Of a stretch of 64,000 bases of DNA, positions 16,906 through 25,877 are shown piece by piece; positions within the stretch are counted from its first letter, which is position 1; every line of letters begins with the position of its first letter. A program made the translations under genes and the position numbers. Source of the stretch: an uncultured Mobiluncus sp. (GTDB taxonomy: Bacteria; Actinomycetota; Actinomycetes; Actinomycetales; Actinomycetaceae); assembly GCF_943914685.1 (NCBI RefSeq), contig NZ_CALUCZ010000014.1:1-64000 (forward strand). Direction: 5' to 3'. Below the pieces are notes generated by a model. That model was not told the DNA's origin and did not search any database. It was given only the letters and a program-made list of their open reading frames with translations.

Positions 16906-17838
16906 TTGAAAAAGGCAATAGTCATTTATAACCCCGCGAAAGTCGGGGACGAGGACGAGTTTACAGCCGGTTTGAACGCGGCGGCCCAACAGCACGATTT
17001 CACCGTGGAATACCTCACCACCAGCGTTGACGACCCCGGCTTCGCGATGGCCGCGCAGGCTCGAGAGATGCAACCCGACCTGGTCATTGCCGCGGGTGGG
17101 GACGGCACCGTGCGTGTGGTCAGCACCGAGATGCGTCACAGCAAGATTCCGGTGGCGGTATTGCCCGCGGGGACCACGAACCTATTGGCGCGAAACCTCA
17201 ACGTGCCTTTGGATATGAAAGCCGCCATGGAACTGGCGTTCACGGGGCAAAAAGTCTCGATGGACATCGTGAAGGTGCATAACGAGACTTCCCGCAAACC
17301 TTGGTATTTCACGGGTATGGCAGGGATTGGGATAGATGCGGAAGTTATGCATCACGTGGATGAGGGTCTGAAAAAGGTGGTCGGTCCCGTGGCCTACGTC
17401 ATGTCCTTTTTCAAGCAGGTCAACAACGCGGTGCATCGGTGTCGGTTCCGCATTGACGGCAAGCAGGTTCTGAAACGCAACGTGATTATTTTCATGGTCG
17501 GCAACACCTCCGAGCTGACCGGTGGAATCCAGTTGTTTCCCGACGCCACGCCCTTCGACGGTTCCCTAGATTTGCTGATCGGGGCTCCGCAGGGGGTCGG
17601 CGGCTGGTGGCGTGTGGTTAAGAACGTAGTTTTGAGGCTGGGGCGGCGGCGCAGCACGCTGGAGTATTTCAGCGGCAAGCGCTTCGAAGTTCTGTTGCAT
17701 AAGCCGGCGGTGTGGGAGATGGACGGCGACCCGGAAGCGGCGGCGCGGCACTGGGTTTTCCAAGTCGTCCCGCAAGCCATCACGGTTGTCGCCGGCGAGC
17801 CCGGTCCCCTAGAGCGGATACGGTCGAGAATTCGTTAG
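16906..17838 (+). CDS. Diacylglycerol kinase-like lipid kinase (DAGK catalytic domain)
   Basis: A 310-aa protein with the DAGK/YegS nucleotide-binding motif AAGGDGTVRVV (about 63-73) and the LPAGTTNLLARNL segment that follows it. It probably phosphorylates a membrane lipid such as diacylglycerol; the exact substrate is not shown. The TTG start at 16906 is preceded by GAGGAG 7 nt away. It follows the dipeptidase gene closely and converges with the ywiC-like gene across a block of tandem repeats. Confidence 0.88.
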   Translation: MKKAIVIYNPAKVGDEDEFTAGLNAAAQQHDFTVEYLTTSVDDPGFAMAAQAREMQPDLVIAAGGDGTVRVVSTEMRHSKIPVAVLPAGTTNLLARNLNVPLDMKAAMELAFTGQKVSMDIVKVHNETSRKPWYFTGMAGIGIDAEVMHHVDEGLKKVVGPVAYVMSFFKQVNNAVHRCRFRIDGKQVLKRNVIIFMVGNTSELTGGIQLFPDATPFDGSLDLLIGAPQGVGGWWRVVKNVVLRLGRRRSTLEYFSGKRFEVLLHKPAVWEMDGDPEAAARHWVFQVVPQAITVVAGEPGPLERIRSRIR

Positions 17839-17861
17839 AATGGCGCGGAAAACTCGGTGTT

Positions 17862-17926
17862 ACGCGAGGATTTACCACCCGAAACGCGAGGATTTACCAC
17901 CCAAAACACGAGGATTTACCACCGCG
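17862..17926. repeat. Three tandem 22-bp repeats
   Basis: Three near-identical units start at 17862, 17884 and 17906, each containing CGAGGATTTACCACC. They fill the gap between two convergent genes. There is no cas gene and no spacer diversity. Confidence 0.85.
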
Positions 17927-17943
17927 CTGAGCACCGGCAACCA

Positions 17944-18816
17944 TTACAGCGCTGCTGCCACAAAAACCAGTACTGAAATTGCCACTTCGGTCAGCCCGAT
18001 GACTCGCGGCCGCCAGGGCCGGCCGCGGCGGCGTGCCTGCCAGGGAAACCAAATCGAGCGTGCCAATGTCACCAGCCAAGCCACTGCGACCAGAGGCGAT
18101 ACCCAAGACAGTACGGCAAAAAACAGTGCAGCGGCAAAACCTAGGGCGTGCGAAACTATCGAAATGACCAGGAAGCGCTGATTGCCACGCTGCCGAAAAA
18201 TCGTCTTTACGTAGGGCACGGAAGCTGCGTAATAGGCTGTGAGCTGCACTGCTATCGCGACTGCAGCTGGCCAACCCCGTAAAACAGTGGATAACGGGTG
18301 TCCGCCCAGAGCGGACGCCTCGTGAACCCCGTACATCGCGTCCTGACCCATCCGCAAAGCCGTGGCCATCAAGCCGCAGTGATAGGCAACCAAGGTCATC
18401 AACCCAGCTGCCAGGATAATCGTCAGACGTGCCCCCAGACCGCGTTCCCGCCCGCGGCGCACTTCACCAGCCCAAATCCCGATGAGGAGAGCGAAAGCCG
18501 GAATCCACCAGCAGAGTAGCGGCAGCACCGCTAGGACTCCTATTCCCAGCACTCCAACCAGAATCCCGTAAATGACAACGGGGTAGCGTAAGGATTTCTT
18601 CCGAGGATTCTTGATGAGACGTAGCGCCGAAAATACAAAGAAGAAACCAATCATCCACGCGGAGAGCAGCAGTGCATGCTGCCACGCCCATCCGCCCAGC
18701 GTAGCCCCGAATAGCGCCGGAACAGTGACAATGAACCAAGCCCCATGCTGATTGGGCAGCCAAGTGCGTAAAACAGACCTGACTTTTCGGTTTTCGCGAG
18801 CAGGGGGTAGGGTCAT
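17944..18816 (-). CDS. YwiC-like integral membrane protein
   Basis: A 290-aa polytopic membrane protein of the YwiC-like family. After a basic N-terminus comes the diagnostic PNQHGAWFIV segment, then about eight hydrophobic helices. Function of the family is unknown, although in other bacteria members sit near nitrate or redox genes. The minus-strand TAAGCT lies 7 nt before the ATG, which points to a leaderless transcript. The C-terminal segment is basic. Confidence 0.8.
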   Translation of the reverse strand: MTLPPARENRKVRSVLRTWLPNQHGAWFIVTVPALFGATLGGWAWQHALLLSAWMIGFFFVFSALRLIKNPRKKSLRYPVVIYGILVGVLGIGVLAVLPLLCWWIPAFALLIGIWAGEVRRGRERGLGARLTIILAAGLMTLVAYHCGLMATALRMGQDAMYGVHEASALGGHPLSTVLRGWPAAVAIAVQLTAYYAASVPYVKTIFRQRGNQRFLVISIVSHALGFAAALFFAVLSWVSPLVAVAWLVTLARSIWFPWQARRRGRPWRPRVIGLTEVAISVLVFVAAAL

Positions 18817-18861
18817 GACCTCGAGCTTAGGCTTATTCTGGGAGGAATTACGACTGGCTGT

Positions 18862-19920
18862 CTAGCTGTCCATCAACTGGTCGAGCAGGGCGCCAACCTG
18901 GGCGGAGTTGTTTTCCATAGTCTCTAGATGCTGTTTCATCAGTTCGCTGTCGCCCGCCATATAGGCCTCGACCGCGGCCTTACCGGAGACGTGGGTACCC
19001 TCGTGAACGCCCTCCAGCTTCTGGAAACAGGGCTGTCCTGAGTAATCGAGGTGACCGCGCCCCTCGTAATACCACTTGCCCAAGCGGCAGGTATGCGAGG
19101 AGGAAATCCCCTCCGGGTTTGGCTCGGAAATCCCCGTAATTTGACGGTAAATCCCCAACTTAAAGATGAAGTGGTCGAGTTTCACCACCGAAACGAATGA
19201 ATCCGTAGTCACGTGCGCAATCGAGTCGGCCATCGAGGAGACTTTATCTCCCACCGCATTCGCCGTCTGTCTGGATTTCTCTTCGAATTCTTTGGATTCG
19301 TCAATAGCCTCCGTGATGTTTTCCAGGGCGCTGGCGGTGCCCTCGGTGATGGAAGAAACCAGGGCGCCAATTTCCTGCGTGGCGCTGGCGGTGCGTTCAG
19401 CCAAAGTGCGCACTTCCCCTGCCACCACGGCGAAACCGCGGCCAGCCTCACCCGCGCGTGCCGCTTCAATGGTGGCGTTCAGAGCCAGCAAATTTGTTTG
19501 CGAAGCGATGCCTTCGATTTGCTGTACAAAGTTATGAATCGACTCGGAAGCCTTGGACAATGCCTCCATGCTCCCGCCCATATCCTGCAGCTTTTTCGAA
19601 ATGTCCCCGGCGCCGTCAGCCATGTCGTGCAAATCGCGGGTTGATTCCGCCACGACTCGACGGGTTTCCGCGGTGTCGGCGGAATCTGCGTCCAATTCGG
19701 ACACAATCTTGCCCAGGGATTCGCGGACGTTCTCCGCCGAACCGAAACACCGGGCCAGAGGGTCATGGGTGCTCTGGGTGGCGGCCTGTTTTTGGCTCAG
19801 TTCGCTGAGAGCGGTATCTTGAGATTCTTTCTCAGCCTGGAGCTCGGTGAGCTCAGCGCGGAGGCGCTCAATCTCTGCCTGTAAGTGTTGCGTTTCTATT
19901 GCGGTTTTGGCTTTTCTCAC
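18862..19920 (-). CDS. Soluble methyl-accepting chemoreceptor with C-terminal CZB zinc-binding domain
   Basis: A 352-aa receptor with no membrane segment. Residues 10-48 form a coiled coil, about 60-240 the MCP signalling hairpin with the conserved tip ASQTNLLALNATIEAARAGE (about 139-158), and about 245-352 a CZB domain with presumed zinc ligands His250, Cys278 (in CRLGKWYY), His306 and His310. CZB receptors of this kind sense zinc, hypochlorous acid or pH and act through CheA/CheW at a cytoplasmic array. The gene implies that the organism is motile, though no flagellar or che gene is in the window. The GTG start follows AAGGATA. It is transcribed alone. Confidence 0.9.
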   Translation of the reverse strand: MRKAKTAIETQHLQAEIERLRAELTELQAEKESQDTALSELSQKQAATQSTHDPLARCFGSAENVRESLGKIVSELDADSADTAETRRVVAESTRDLHDMADGAGDISKKLQDMGGSMEALSKASESIHNFVQQIEGIASQTNLLALNATIEAARAGEAGRGFAVVAGEVRTLAERTASATQEIGALVSSITEGTASALENITEAIDESKEFEEKSRQTANAVGDKVSSMADSIAHVTTDSFVSVVKLDHFIFKLGIYRQITGISEPNPEGISSSHTCRLGKWYYEGRGHLDYSGQPCFQKLEGVHEGTHVSGKAAVEAYMAGDSELMKQHLETMENNSAQVGALLDQLMDS

Positions 19921-20160
19921 GTTGGTATCCTTGACTAAAAATTTCTGGAAAAACAGTATGTAATTTATCTCACTAGACAGCCATTCTGTGTCCTTTTCGG
20001 CAGCTTTTTACCTTTCCGGTACACAATTTATTCGTTCGCCCCCAAGAGTGCTCCGGAGCCAGCGGTGGCATTGAAAAATCTTGATTACCGGGCGGGCCGG
20101 GATTTCGACTAAAGTTGAAAGGGTTTTGAGCTGGCTCGGAGTCAAGGAAATCGAGGAAAA

Positions 20161-21240
20161 ATGAGCGAAAACGTGTTGAGTCCGCTGGATACGGAGGGTT
20201 TGGAGCGGGAAGTTGCCGCGGCGCTAGAGGCCATCGCGGCGGCCGCCGAGGTGGAGTCGTTGAAAGCGGTGCGTTCCCGCTACAACGGCGACAAAGCGCC
20301 CTTGACCCTGGCAAAGAAACTTATCGGGAAACTCGATCCTCAGGACAAAGCCACCGCGGGTCGGAACTTGGGGGCTGCCCAAGGGCGAGTCCGGGCGGCT
20401 CTGGACGCCAAACAGATTGAACTGCAGGAGGCTGCGCAAGAGGCGGCCTTGGGGGCGGAAACCGTGGACGTGAGTGTGTTGTCCTCGCGTCACCCGCTGG
20501 GGTCGCGCCACCCGCTGATGGTGCTGGAAGAGGAAGTTGCGGACTTTTTCGTGTCTCTGGGGTGGGATATTGCGGCTGGTCCCCAAGTGGAACACGAGTG
20601 GTTCAACTTTGATGCGTTGAATTTTGACGCCGATCACCCGGCACGGCAGATGCAAGACACGCTCTATGTCGATTCCGCCTCCGTGGGCGGCAGCGCGGAA
20701 AACCCCGCCAACCTGGTGCTGCGCACGCACACCTCCCCGGTACAAGCGCGTCTGTTGACCACGCGCGAGCTGCCGATTTACGTGGCTATTCCCGGTAAAG
20801 TATTTCGCGCTGACGAACTGGACCCCACCCACTCTCCGGTGTTTAACCAGGTGGAGGGTTTGGCCGTGGATAAGGGTCTAACGATGGCGGACTTGAAAGG
20901 GACCTTGGATCACTTTGCCCGCGCTATGTTCGGCCCGGAGGCGAAAACCCGGTTCAGGCCGTCTTTCTTCCCCTTCACCGAGCCTTCCGCGGAGGTGGAC
21001 CTGTGGTTCCCGCAAAAGAAAGGTGGCCCCGGGTGGATTGAGTGGGGCGGCTGCGGCATGGTCAATCCGAATGTGCTGCATGCCTGCGGGGTCGACACCG
21101 AGGTTTATCAAGGGTTTGCTTTCGGAATGGGCATTGAGCGCACGCTGATGCTGCGCCACGGCATAGAGGATATGCACGACATCGTGGAAGGCGATGTGAG
21201 GTTCTCAGATCAGTTCGGCGTGAATGGAAAGGGGCGCTAA
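20161..21240 (+). CDS. pheS: Phenylalanine-tRNA ligase alpha subunit
   Basis: Catalytic subunit of the class II alpha2-beta2 synthetase that charges tRNA-Phe. The 359-aa sequence has an N-terminal coiled coil for tRNA binding, then class II motif 1 near HPLMVLEEEVADFF, motif 2 around FRADELDPTHSPVFNQVEG and motif 3 GFAFGMGIERTLML close to the C-terminus. pheT starts 2 nt after its stop. No Phe-rich leader peptide or T-box was seen in the 240 bp upstream. Confidence 0.96.
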   Translation: MSENVLSPLDTEGLEREVAAALEAIAAAAEVESLKAVRSRYNGDKAPLTLAKKLIGKLDPQDKATAGRNLGAAQGRVRAALDAKQIELQEAAQEAALGAETVDVSVLSSRHPLGSRHPLMVLEEEVADFFVSLGWDIAAGPQVEHEWFNFDALNFDADHPARQMQDTLYVDSASVGGSAENPANLVLRTHTSPVQARLLTTRELPIYVAIPGKVFRADELDPTHSPVFNQVEGLAVDKGLTMADLKGTLDHFARAMFGPEAKTRFRPSFFPFTEPSAEVDLWFPQKKGGPGWIEWGGCGMVNPNVLHACGVDTEVYQGFAFGMGIERTLMLRHGIEDMHDIVEGDVRFSDQFGVNGKGR

Positions 21241-21242
21241 AA

Positions 21243-23861
21243 ATGGCTTTTGTTTCGATTGAATGGTTGCGGCGGTGGACGGAAGTTCCCGCGGACACCA
21301 GCGCGTCCCAACTTGCAAGAGACCTGGTAAAGGTCGGTCTGGAAGAGGAGACAATCCACACTTCCGGGGTGACGGGTCCACTGGTGTGTGGTCGGGTGGC
21401 CTCGATGGTTCCCGAAACGGCCTCCAACGGTAAAACCGTCAACTACTGCCGGGTAGACGTGGGTGAGGAATTCAACGATGCGCCCGGCACCGGCAAGGAG
21501 CCCTCCGACATTCCCAGCCGCAGCATTATATGTGGGGCGCACAATTTCAAGGAGGGCGATCACGTGGTGGTCTCCCTGCCAGGAGCCGTACTGCCCGGTG
21601 ATTTCGCCATCGCCACCCGGAAAACTTACGGCCATATTTCGGACGGCATGATTTGTTCGGCCCGTGAGCTGGGATTGGGCGAGGAATTCGATGGCATCAT
21701 CGTTTTGGAGGAGTACCTGGGCGAGCGCGGCGTGGAAATTCCCGCTCCCGGCACCGATATGCTGCCCATCTTGGGACTGAACCAGGAACTGCTGGAAATC
21801 AACATCACCCCCGACCGCGGCTACTGTTTCTCGATGCGCGGAGTGGGCCGTGAATACAGCCACTCCACGGGCGCAAAGTTTACCGACTGGGGCTTGGCTG
21901 AAAACCTGAAAAACGGTTTGCCCGCGGCCAATGATTCCGGCTTCCCCGTCGAAATCGAGGACGCGGCCCCGATTCGCGGCCATGTGGGGTGCGACCGGTT
22001 TGTGGCGCGGATAGTGCGCGGACTGAATCCGAGCGCGCCTACGCCGCAGTGGATGGTGGCGCGGCTGGAATCGGCGGGAATGCGTTCTATTTCCTTGCCG
22101 GTCGACGTGACGAACTACGTCATGCTGGACCTGGGCCAGCCCATGCACGCTTATGACCTGGACAAAGTGACCGGCCCCATCGTGGTGCGCCGAGCTCGTC
22201 AAGGTGAACAGCACACTACCTTGGACGACGTAGAACGCACCTTGGACGCGGAGGATCTGTTGATTACTGACTGCCAGGGTGGTCATGGCGCGCGCGTACT
22301 TGGCATCGCTGGAGTGATGGGTGGCGCGGACACGGAGATGGCCGAAACCTCCACGAACGTCCTATTAGAAGCGGCGCATTTCGACGCGGTGTCCGTGGCT
22401 CGTTCGGCGCGCCGTCACAAGCTGCCTTCGGAGGCTTCAAAGCGTTTCGAGCGCGGTTCCGACCCCGAACTTCCGCCGGTGGCGGCCCAGTACGCGGCCG
22501 AGCTGCTGGTGGAATACGGCGGTGGAACCATTGACGCGGGGGTCACCGACGTCAACGACGTCACGCCCCAACCGACCGTGACCTTGCCTTTTGCGGCCGC
22601 AACTCAACTCATCGGGGTGGACTACGCACCCGAGCGGGTAGAGGAACTCTTGCGTGCCATCGGCTGTGACGTCACCAAGTCCGGTGATGATGCGTTCGCG
22701 GTCGTGCCCCCCTCGTGGCGTCCCGACTTAGCTGGCGGACCCGCACACCTTATTGAAGAGATTGCCCGGTTGGACGGCTACGACAAGATTCCTTCCGTGG
22801 TACCGGTCGGTCCTGCCAAGATTGGTAACCCGGCGCCGCTGCGAACCCGTCGGGAGGTCAGCGACACGTTGGCCGAAGCGGGCTTGACCGAAGTCATGAC
22901 TTACCCCTTCTTGGGTGATGAACACGATTTAATGGGACTACCGGCAGACGACCCGCGGCGCGACACCGTCAAGCTGGCTAACCCGCTGGCTGATGATGCC
23001 CCAGCACTGCGCAGTTCCCTACTGGATACCCTGCTGAACACGGCCTCGCGCAATGTGTCCCGCGGCAATCCGCGAGTGGCGATTTTTGAGCTGGACCAGG
23101 TCGTCAGCGCGCGGGGAGTCATTCCCGCGTCGATTCCCGGAGTGGAGGAAAAACCCAGCGACGAAGTCATGCAGGCGCTGCGGGCGGGAGTACCGAAACA
23201 GCCCTGGCACGTGGCGGCGGTGCTGGCGGGAAACGCCATGGAAGCCAGCCCTCACGACGCGGCGCGCGCTTGGGATTGGGCGGACGCCATCGAGCTAGCG
23301 ATTCGCGTAGCGGTGTCGCAAGGTTTGGCGGTGCGTCCCGAAGCCTTGGGCGCCGGGGGACAAGCCACGGTCGCCGCACCTTTCCACCCCGGACGGGTCG
23401 CGCAAATTCGCGTGGGGGCGCTCACCGGGGGAAAGGTGCTGGGATACGCCGGTGAACTGCACCCCAAGGTGTGCCAAAACTTCGGCCTGCCGCCCCGGAC
23501 TTGTGCATTTGAACTGGATCTGGACGCGATTGAAAAGGCCCGCCCCAAGGACGCGTTCCAGCTGCGTCCCGTCTCGACTTTCCCGGCCGCCAAGGAAGAC
23601 TTGGCGTTCGTCGTGAAGCAAGACGTTCCCGCGCTGAAGGTCTATAACGCGATTGCCAAGGCCGGTGAAGGGCTGGTTGAGGAATTGCGCCTGTTCGACG
23701 TGTTTGAGAATGCGGAGCAACTGGGGGAGGGCCGGAAATCTCTGGCATTCGCGCTACGGTTGCGTGCCGCTGACCATACGCTGAGCCCGCAGGAAATCAA
23801 GGAAACCCGCAACCGCATCATCAAGAAGGTCGAGAAAACCTGCCAGGCGACCCTGCGCTAG
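21243..23861 (+). CDS. pheT: Phenylalanine-tRNA ligase beta subunit
   Basis: The 872-aa beta subunit. It shows the N-terminal tRNA-binding EMAP-like fold (residues about 40-155), the B3/B4 editing region containing the DVTNYVMLDLGQPMHAYD motif, a B5 domain and the C-terminal ferredoxin-fold anticodon-binding domain ending in RLRAADHTLSPQEI. It is longer than the roughly 800 aa of many orthologues, within the actinobacterial range. It is translationally close to pheS, and the two form the usual operon. Confidence 0.96.
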   Translation: MAFVSIEWLRRWTEVPADTSASQLARDLVKVGLEEETIHTSGVTGPLVCGRVASMVPETASNGKTVNYCRVDVGEEFNDAPGTGKEPSDIPSRSIICGAHNFKEGDHVVVSLPGAVLPGDFAIATRKTYGHISDGMICSARELGLGEEFDGIIVLEEYLGERGVEIPAPGTDMLPILGLNQELLEINITPDRGYCFSMRGVGREYSHSTGAKFTDWGLAENLKNGLPAANDSGFPVEIEDAAPIRGHVGCDRFVARIVRGLNPSAPTPQWMVARLESAGMRSISLPVDVTNYVMLDLGQPMHAYDLDKVTGPIVVRRARQGEQHTTLDDVERTLDAEDLLITDCQGGHGARVLGIAGVMGGADTEMAETSTNVLLEAAHFDAVSVARSARRHKLPSEASKRFERGSDPELPPVAAQYAAELLVEYGGGTIDAGVTDVNDVTPQPTVTLPFAAATQLIGVDYAPERVEELLRAIGCDVTKSGDDAFAVVPPSWRPDLAGGPAHLIEEIARLDGYDKIPSVVPVGPAKIGNPAPLRTRREVSDTLAEAGLTEVMTYPFLGDEHDLMGLPADDPRRDTVKLANPLADDAPALRSSLLDTLLNTASRNVSRGNPRVAIFELDQVVSARGVIPASIPGVEEKPSDEVMQALRAGVPKQPWHVAAVLAGNAMEASPHDAARAWDWADAIELAIRVAVSQGLAVRPEALGAGGQATVAAPFHPGRVAQIRVGALTGGKVLGYAGELHPKVCQNFGLPPRTCAFELDLDAIEKARPKDAFQLRPVSTFPAAKEDLAFVVKQDVPALKVYNAIAKAGEGLVEELRLFDVFENAEQLGEGRKSLAFALRLRAADHTLSPQEIKETRNRIIKKVEKTCQATLR

Positions 23862-23919
23862 ACGCCCCGGGCCAATAAACGCTGCTGACACAGTTGGTGG
23901 CACAACTTAAGGAGTAAGC

Positions 23920-24621
23920 GTGGCAAACCAGAGTTCACGAGGTCGAAAGTGTTTACTCATCGGAGCGATTCTGGTCCTGGCCCTAGTGCTGGCGGGCGGT
24001 GCCGCGTTCCTATTGTGGAATGGGAACGCAAAAGGTTCGTGGCGCCTAGCTGACGCTTGGAGCGGCCAGAATCTGAATCATCCCGGGCCGGTAGGGGAAA
24101 AGATGCTGGCGGGTGCCGTGGCTTACCTTGCTACCTCGCCGAAATATGACGGTTCCAAAGTGTATCCCGGTGGGGTGCCAAATGACGGCACCGGGGTGTG
24201 TACCGACGTGGTGTGGTACGCCGCCAAAGCGGCGGGAATGGACTTGCGGGACCTGGTCGATGCGGATCGGCGGGCTGACCCACAGGCTTACGCCGCCGCG
24301 GCCCCTGAGGGCGAGACTCCCAATCCAGACATCGATTACCGGCGCGTGCGCAATCTCATCGTCTATTTCGACCGTCACGCCCAAAGCCTGACCACCGACA
24401 CAACGGACGTGGCGTCTTGGCAGCCCGGAGACATCGTGGTGTGGAAAGAACACGTGGCGGTTATCTCAGATAGACGCAACGCCCAGGGTTTACCCTATGT
24501 TTTGCACCATGAAGGCGACGGGATATGGTCTCGCTATGAAGCGGACGCTTTTCGGCAACGCGGGGAACCCTGGCGGCACTATCGGCTGGAATCTTTGGGT
24601 GCGCAAGTTGCTGGTCACTAG
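23920..24621 (+). CDS. DUF1287 family exported protein
   Basis: A 233-aa protein with an N-terminal transmembrane or signal segment (about 12-34) and a DUF1287 domain, recognised by GTGVCTDVVWYAAKAAGMDL (about 87-106), the PDIDYRRVRNL region, and PGDIVVWKEHVAVISD followed by HHEGDG. The Cys/His pattern resembles NlpC/P60-like hydrolases, so a role on the cell wall is possible but unproven. The GTG start has AAGGAG 7 nt upstream. A terminator overlaps its stop codon. Confidence 0.82.
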   Translation: MANQSSRGRKCLLIGAILVLALVLAGGAAFLLWNGNAKGSWRLADAWSGQNLNHPGPVGEKMLAGAVAYLATSPKYDGSKVYPGGVPNDGTGVCTDVVWYAAKAAGMDLRDLVDADRRADPQAYAAAAPEGETPNPDIDYRRVRNLIVYFDRHAQSLTTDTTDVASWQPGDIVVWKEHVAVISDRRNAQGLPYVLHHEGDGIWSRYEADAFRQRGEPWRHYRLESLGAQVAGH

Positions 24622-24639
24622 CCCGTTGGGGCGTTTTTT
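24621..24639 (+). terminator. Terminator before the arginine cluster
   Basis: The stem GCCC/GGGC (24621-24624 with 24629-24632) and loop GTTG are followed by G and six T residues. It insulates argC from the DUF1287 gene. Confidence 0.7.
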
Positions 24640-24671
24640 CGGTTATCTCAAGCCATTCTCGAAACCTTTTA

Positions 24672-24708
24672 GCATAAATATGCAACTCTATGAATAAACA
24701 TGTATAGT
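24672..24708 (+). promoter_or_regulatory. Probable ARG boxes overlapping the argC promoter
   Basis: GCATAAATATGC (24672-24683, palindromic) and a second AT-rich near-palindrome, ATGAATAAACAT (24690-24701), resemble ArgR operators. The -10 box TATAGT (24703-24708) follows at once and lies 7 nt before the argC ATG. ArgR bound here would block RNA polymerase. The argR gene lies in the same cluster. Confidence 0.65.
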
Positions 24709-24715
24709 TGGTGGT

Positions 24716-25798
24716 ATGGCAGAGATTTCAGGTAAAAAGGTCAAAGTCGCGGTGGCGGGAGCTTCCGGTTTTGCCGGTGGTGAGCTGCTGCGATTGCTGT
24801 TGAATCACCCCCAGGTAGAGATTGGAGCTCTAACAGCGGCGTCCTCGGCCGGCGAGCCGTTAGGAAAGCATCACCCCCATCTGTTCCCTCTGGCCCAGCG
24901 AGTGCTGCAGCCTACAGACGTTGAGAATCTGGCGGGTCATGATGTCATCTTCTTGGGTTTGCCGCATGGCGCTTCGGGTCAGGTGACGCGCGCCCTGCGT
25001 GATGCCGGGGTAAAGTCCCTGCTCATTGACTGCGGGGCGGATCACCGTTTGACCGACCCGGCCGCGTGGCGCGACTACTACCATTCGGAACCCGAGGAAC
25101 CTTGGGCGTATTCGCTGCCGGAGCTGCTGCACGCCAACGAAAGTGTGGCACAGGCGCAGCGCGCCGTGTTGCGTCAGGCTTCGGAGATTGCGGTACCGGG
25201 GTGCAATGTGACCGCGGTGACTTTGGCGCTGCTGCCGGCGGTGTGGGCAGGACTGGTGGATACCTCTGACATTGTGGCGAACCTTGCGGTGGGCTATTCC
25301 GGGGCTGGCAAAGCCATGAAATCTCATTTGATGGCCGTGGCGGCATTCGGCAATGCCCAAGGCTATGCCATGGCCGGCGTACACCGGCATATCCCCGAAA
25401 TCGCTCAAAATTTCCGAGTCGCCGGCGCCAGCGAAGTCAAGCTCAGTTTCACTCCCGTATTGGTTCCCATGAATCGCGGCATTCTCGCCACCGTTACTGC
25501 GCCCCTAGTGGGGACGAGTGACCCGAGCGAGCTGCGTCGGGTCTATCACGAAGTTTGTGACAACGAACCCTTACTGGAATTCCTTTCCGAGGGCATCTGG
25601 CCCACCGTGTCGATGGTGAGCGGCTGCGCAAAAGCGGCGATTCAAGTGGCGGTGGACGAACGCGCCGGTAAAGTTGTGGCGCAATGCGCTATCGATAATT
25701 TGGGCAAGGGCACCGCGGCAGGCGCCATTCAAGGCATGAACCTGGCTCTGGACTTCCCGGAGCTGACCGGGGTTCCGGTGGTATCAACCGCGCCGTAA
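24716..25798 (+). CDS. argC: N-acetyl-gamma-glutamyl-phosphate reductase
   Basis: Third step of arginine synthesis: NADPH-dependent reduction of N-acetylglutamyl phosphate. The 360-aa sequence has an N-terminal Rossmann motif, VAVAGASGFAGGELLRLL (about 12-29), and the catalytic Cys in VPGCNVTAVTLAL. It is the first gene of the cluster, has no Shine-Dalgarno site and probably starts at the 5' end of its mRNA. Confidence 0.96.
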   Translation: MAEISGKKVKVAVAGASGFAGGELLRLLLNHPQVEIGALTAASSAGEPLGKHHPHLFPLAQRVLQPTDVENLAGHDVIFLGLPHGASGQVTRALRDAGVKSLLIDCGADHRLTDPAAWRDYYHSEPEEPWAYSLPELLHANESVAQAQRAVLRQASEIAVPGCNVTAVTLALLPAVWAGLVDTSDIVANLAVGYSGAGKAMKSHLMAVAAFGNAQGYAMAGVHRHIPEIAQNFRVAGASEVKLSFTPVLVPMNRGILATVTAPLVGTSDPSELRRVYHEVCDNEPLLEFLSEGIWPTVSMVSGCAKAAIQVAVDERAGKVVAQCAIDNLGKGTAAGAIQGMNLALDFPELTGVPVVSTAP

Positions 25799-25838
25799 CC
25801 ATTTTTTGTAAATTTATACAGGATAGCTTATATTTATA

Positions 25839-25861
25839 AAAACTGTTTAGGAAACAGTTTT
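25839..25861 (+). promoter_or_regulatory. 10-bp hairpin between argC and argJ
   Basis: AAAACTGTTT-AGG-AAACAGTTTT is a perfect stem (25839-25848 with 25852-25861) just upstream of the argJ Shine-Dalgarno site. The 40 bp before it are strongly AT-rich and may hold further ArgR half-sites. It could attenuate or process the message. Confidence 0.55.
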
Positions 25862-25877
25862 ATGCAGGAGGTAGGCA

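Noticed and set aside
17862..17926. CRISPR array
   Set aside because: Units are strictly tandem with a 22-bp period and no spacers, and no cas gene is present.
20000..20160. Phenylalanine attenuator or T-box before pheS
   Set aside because: No Phe-rich leader frame, no T-box core sequence and no clear terminator/antiterminator pair was found.
21237..22286. Minus-strand frame of 349 codons
   Set aside because: Antisense to pheT, with no start signal or domain.
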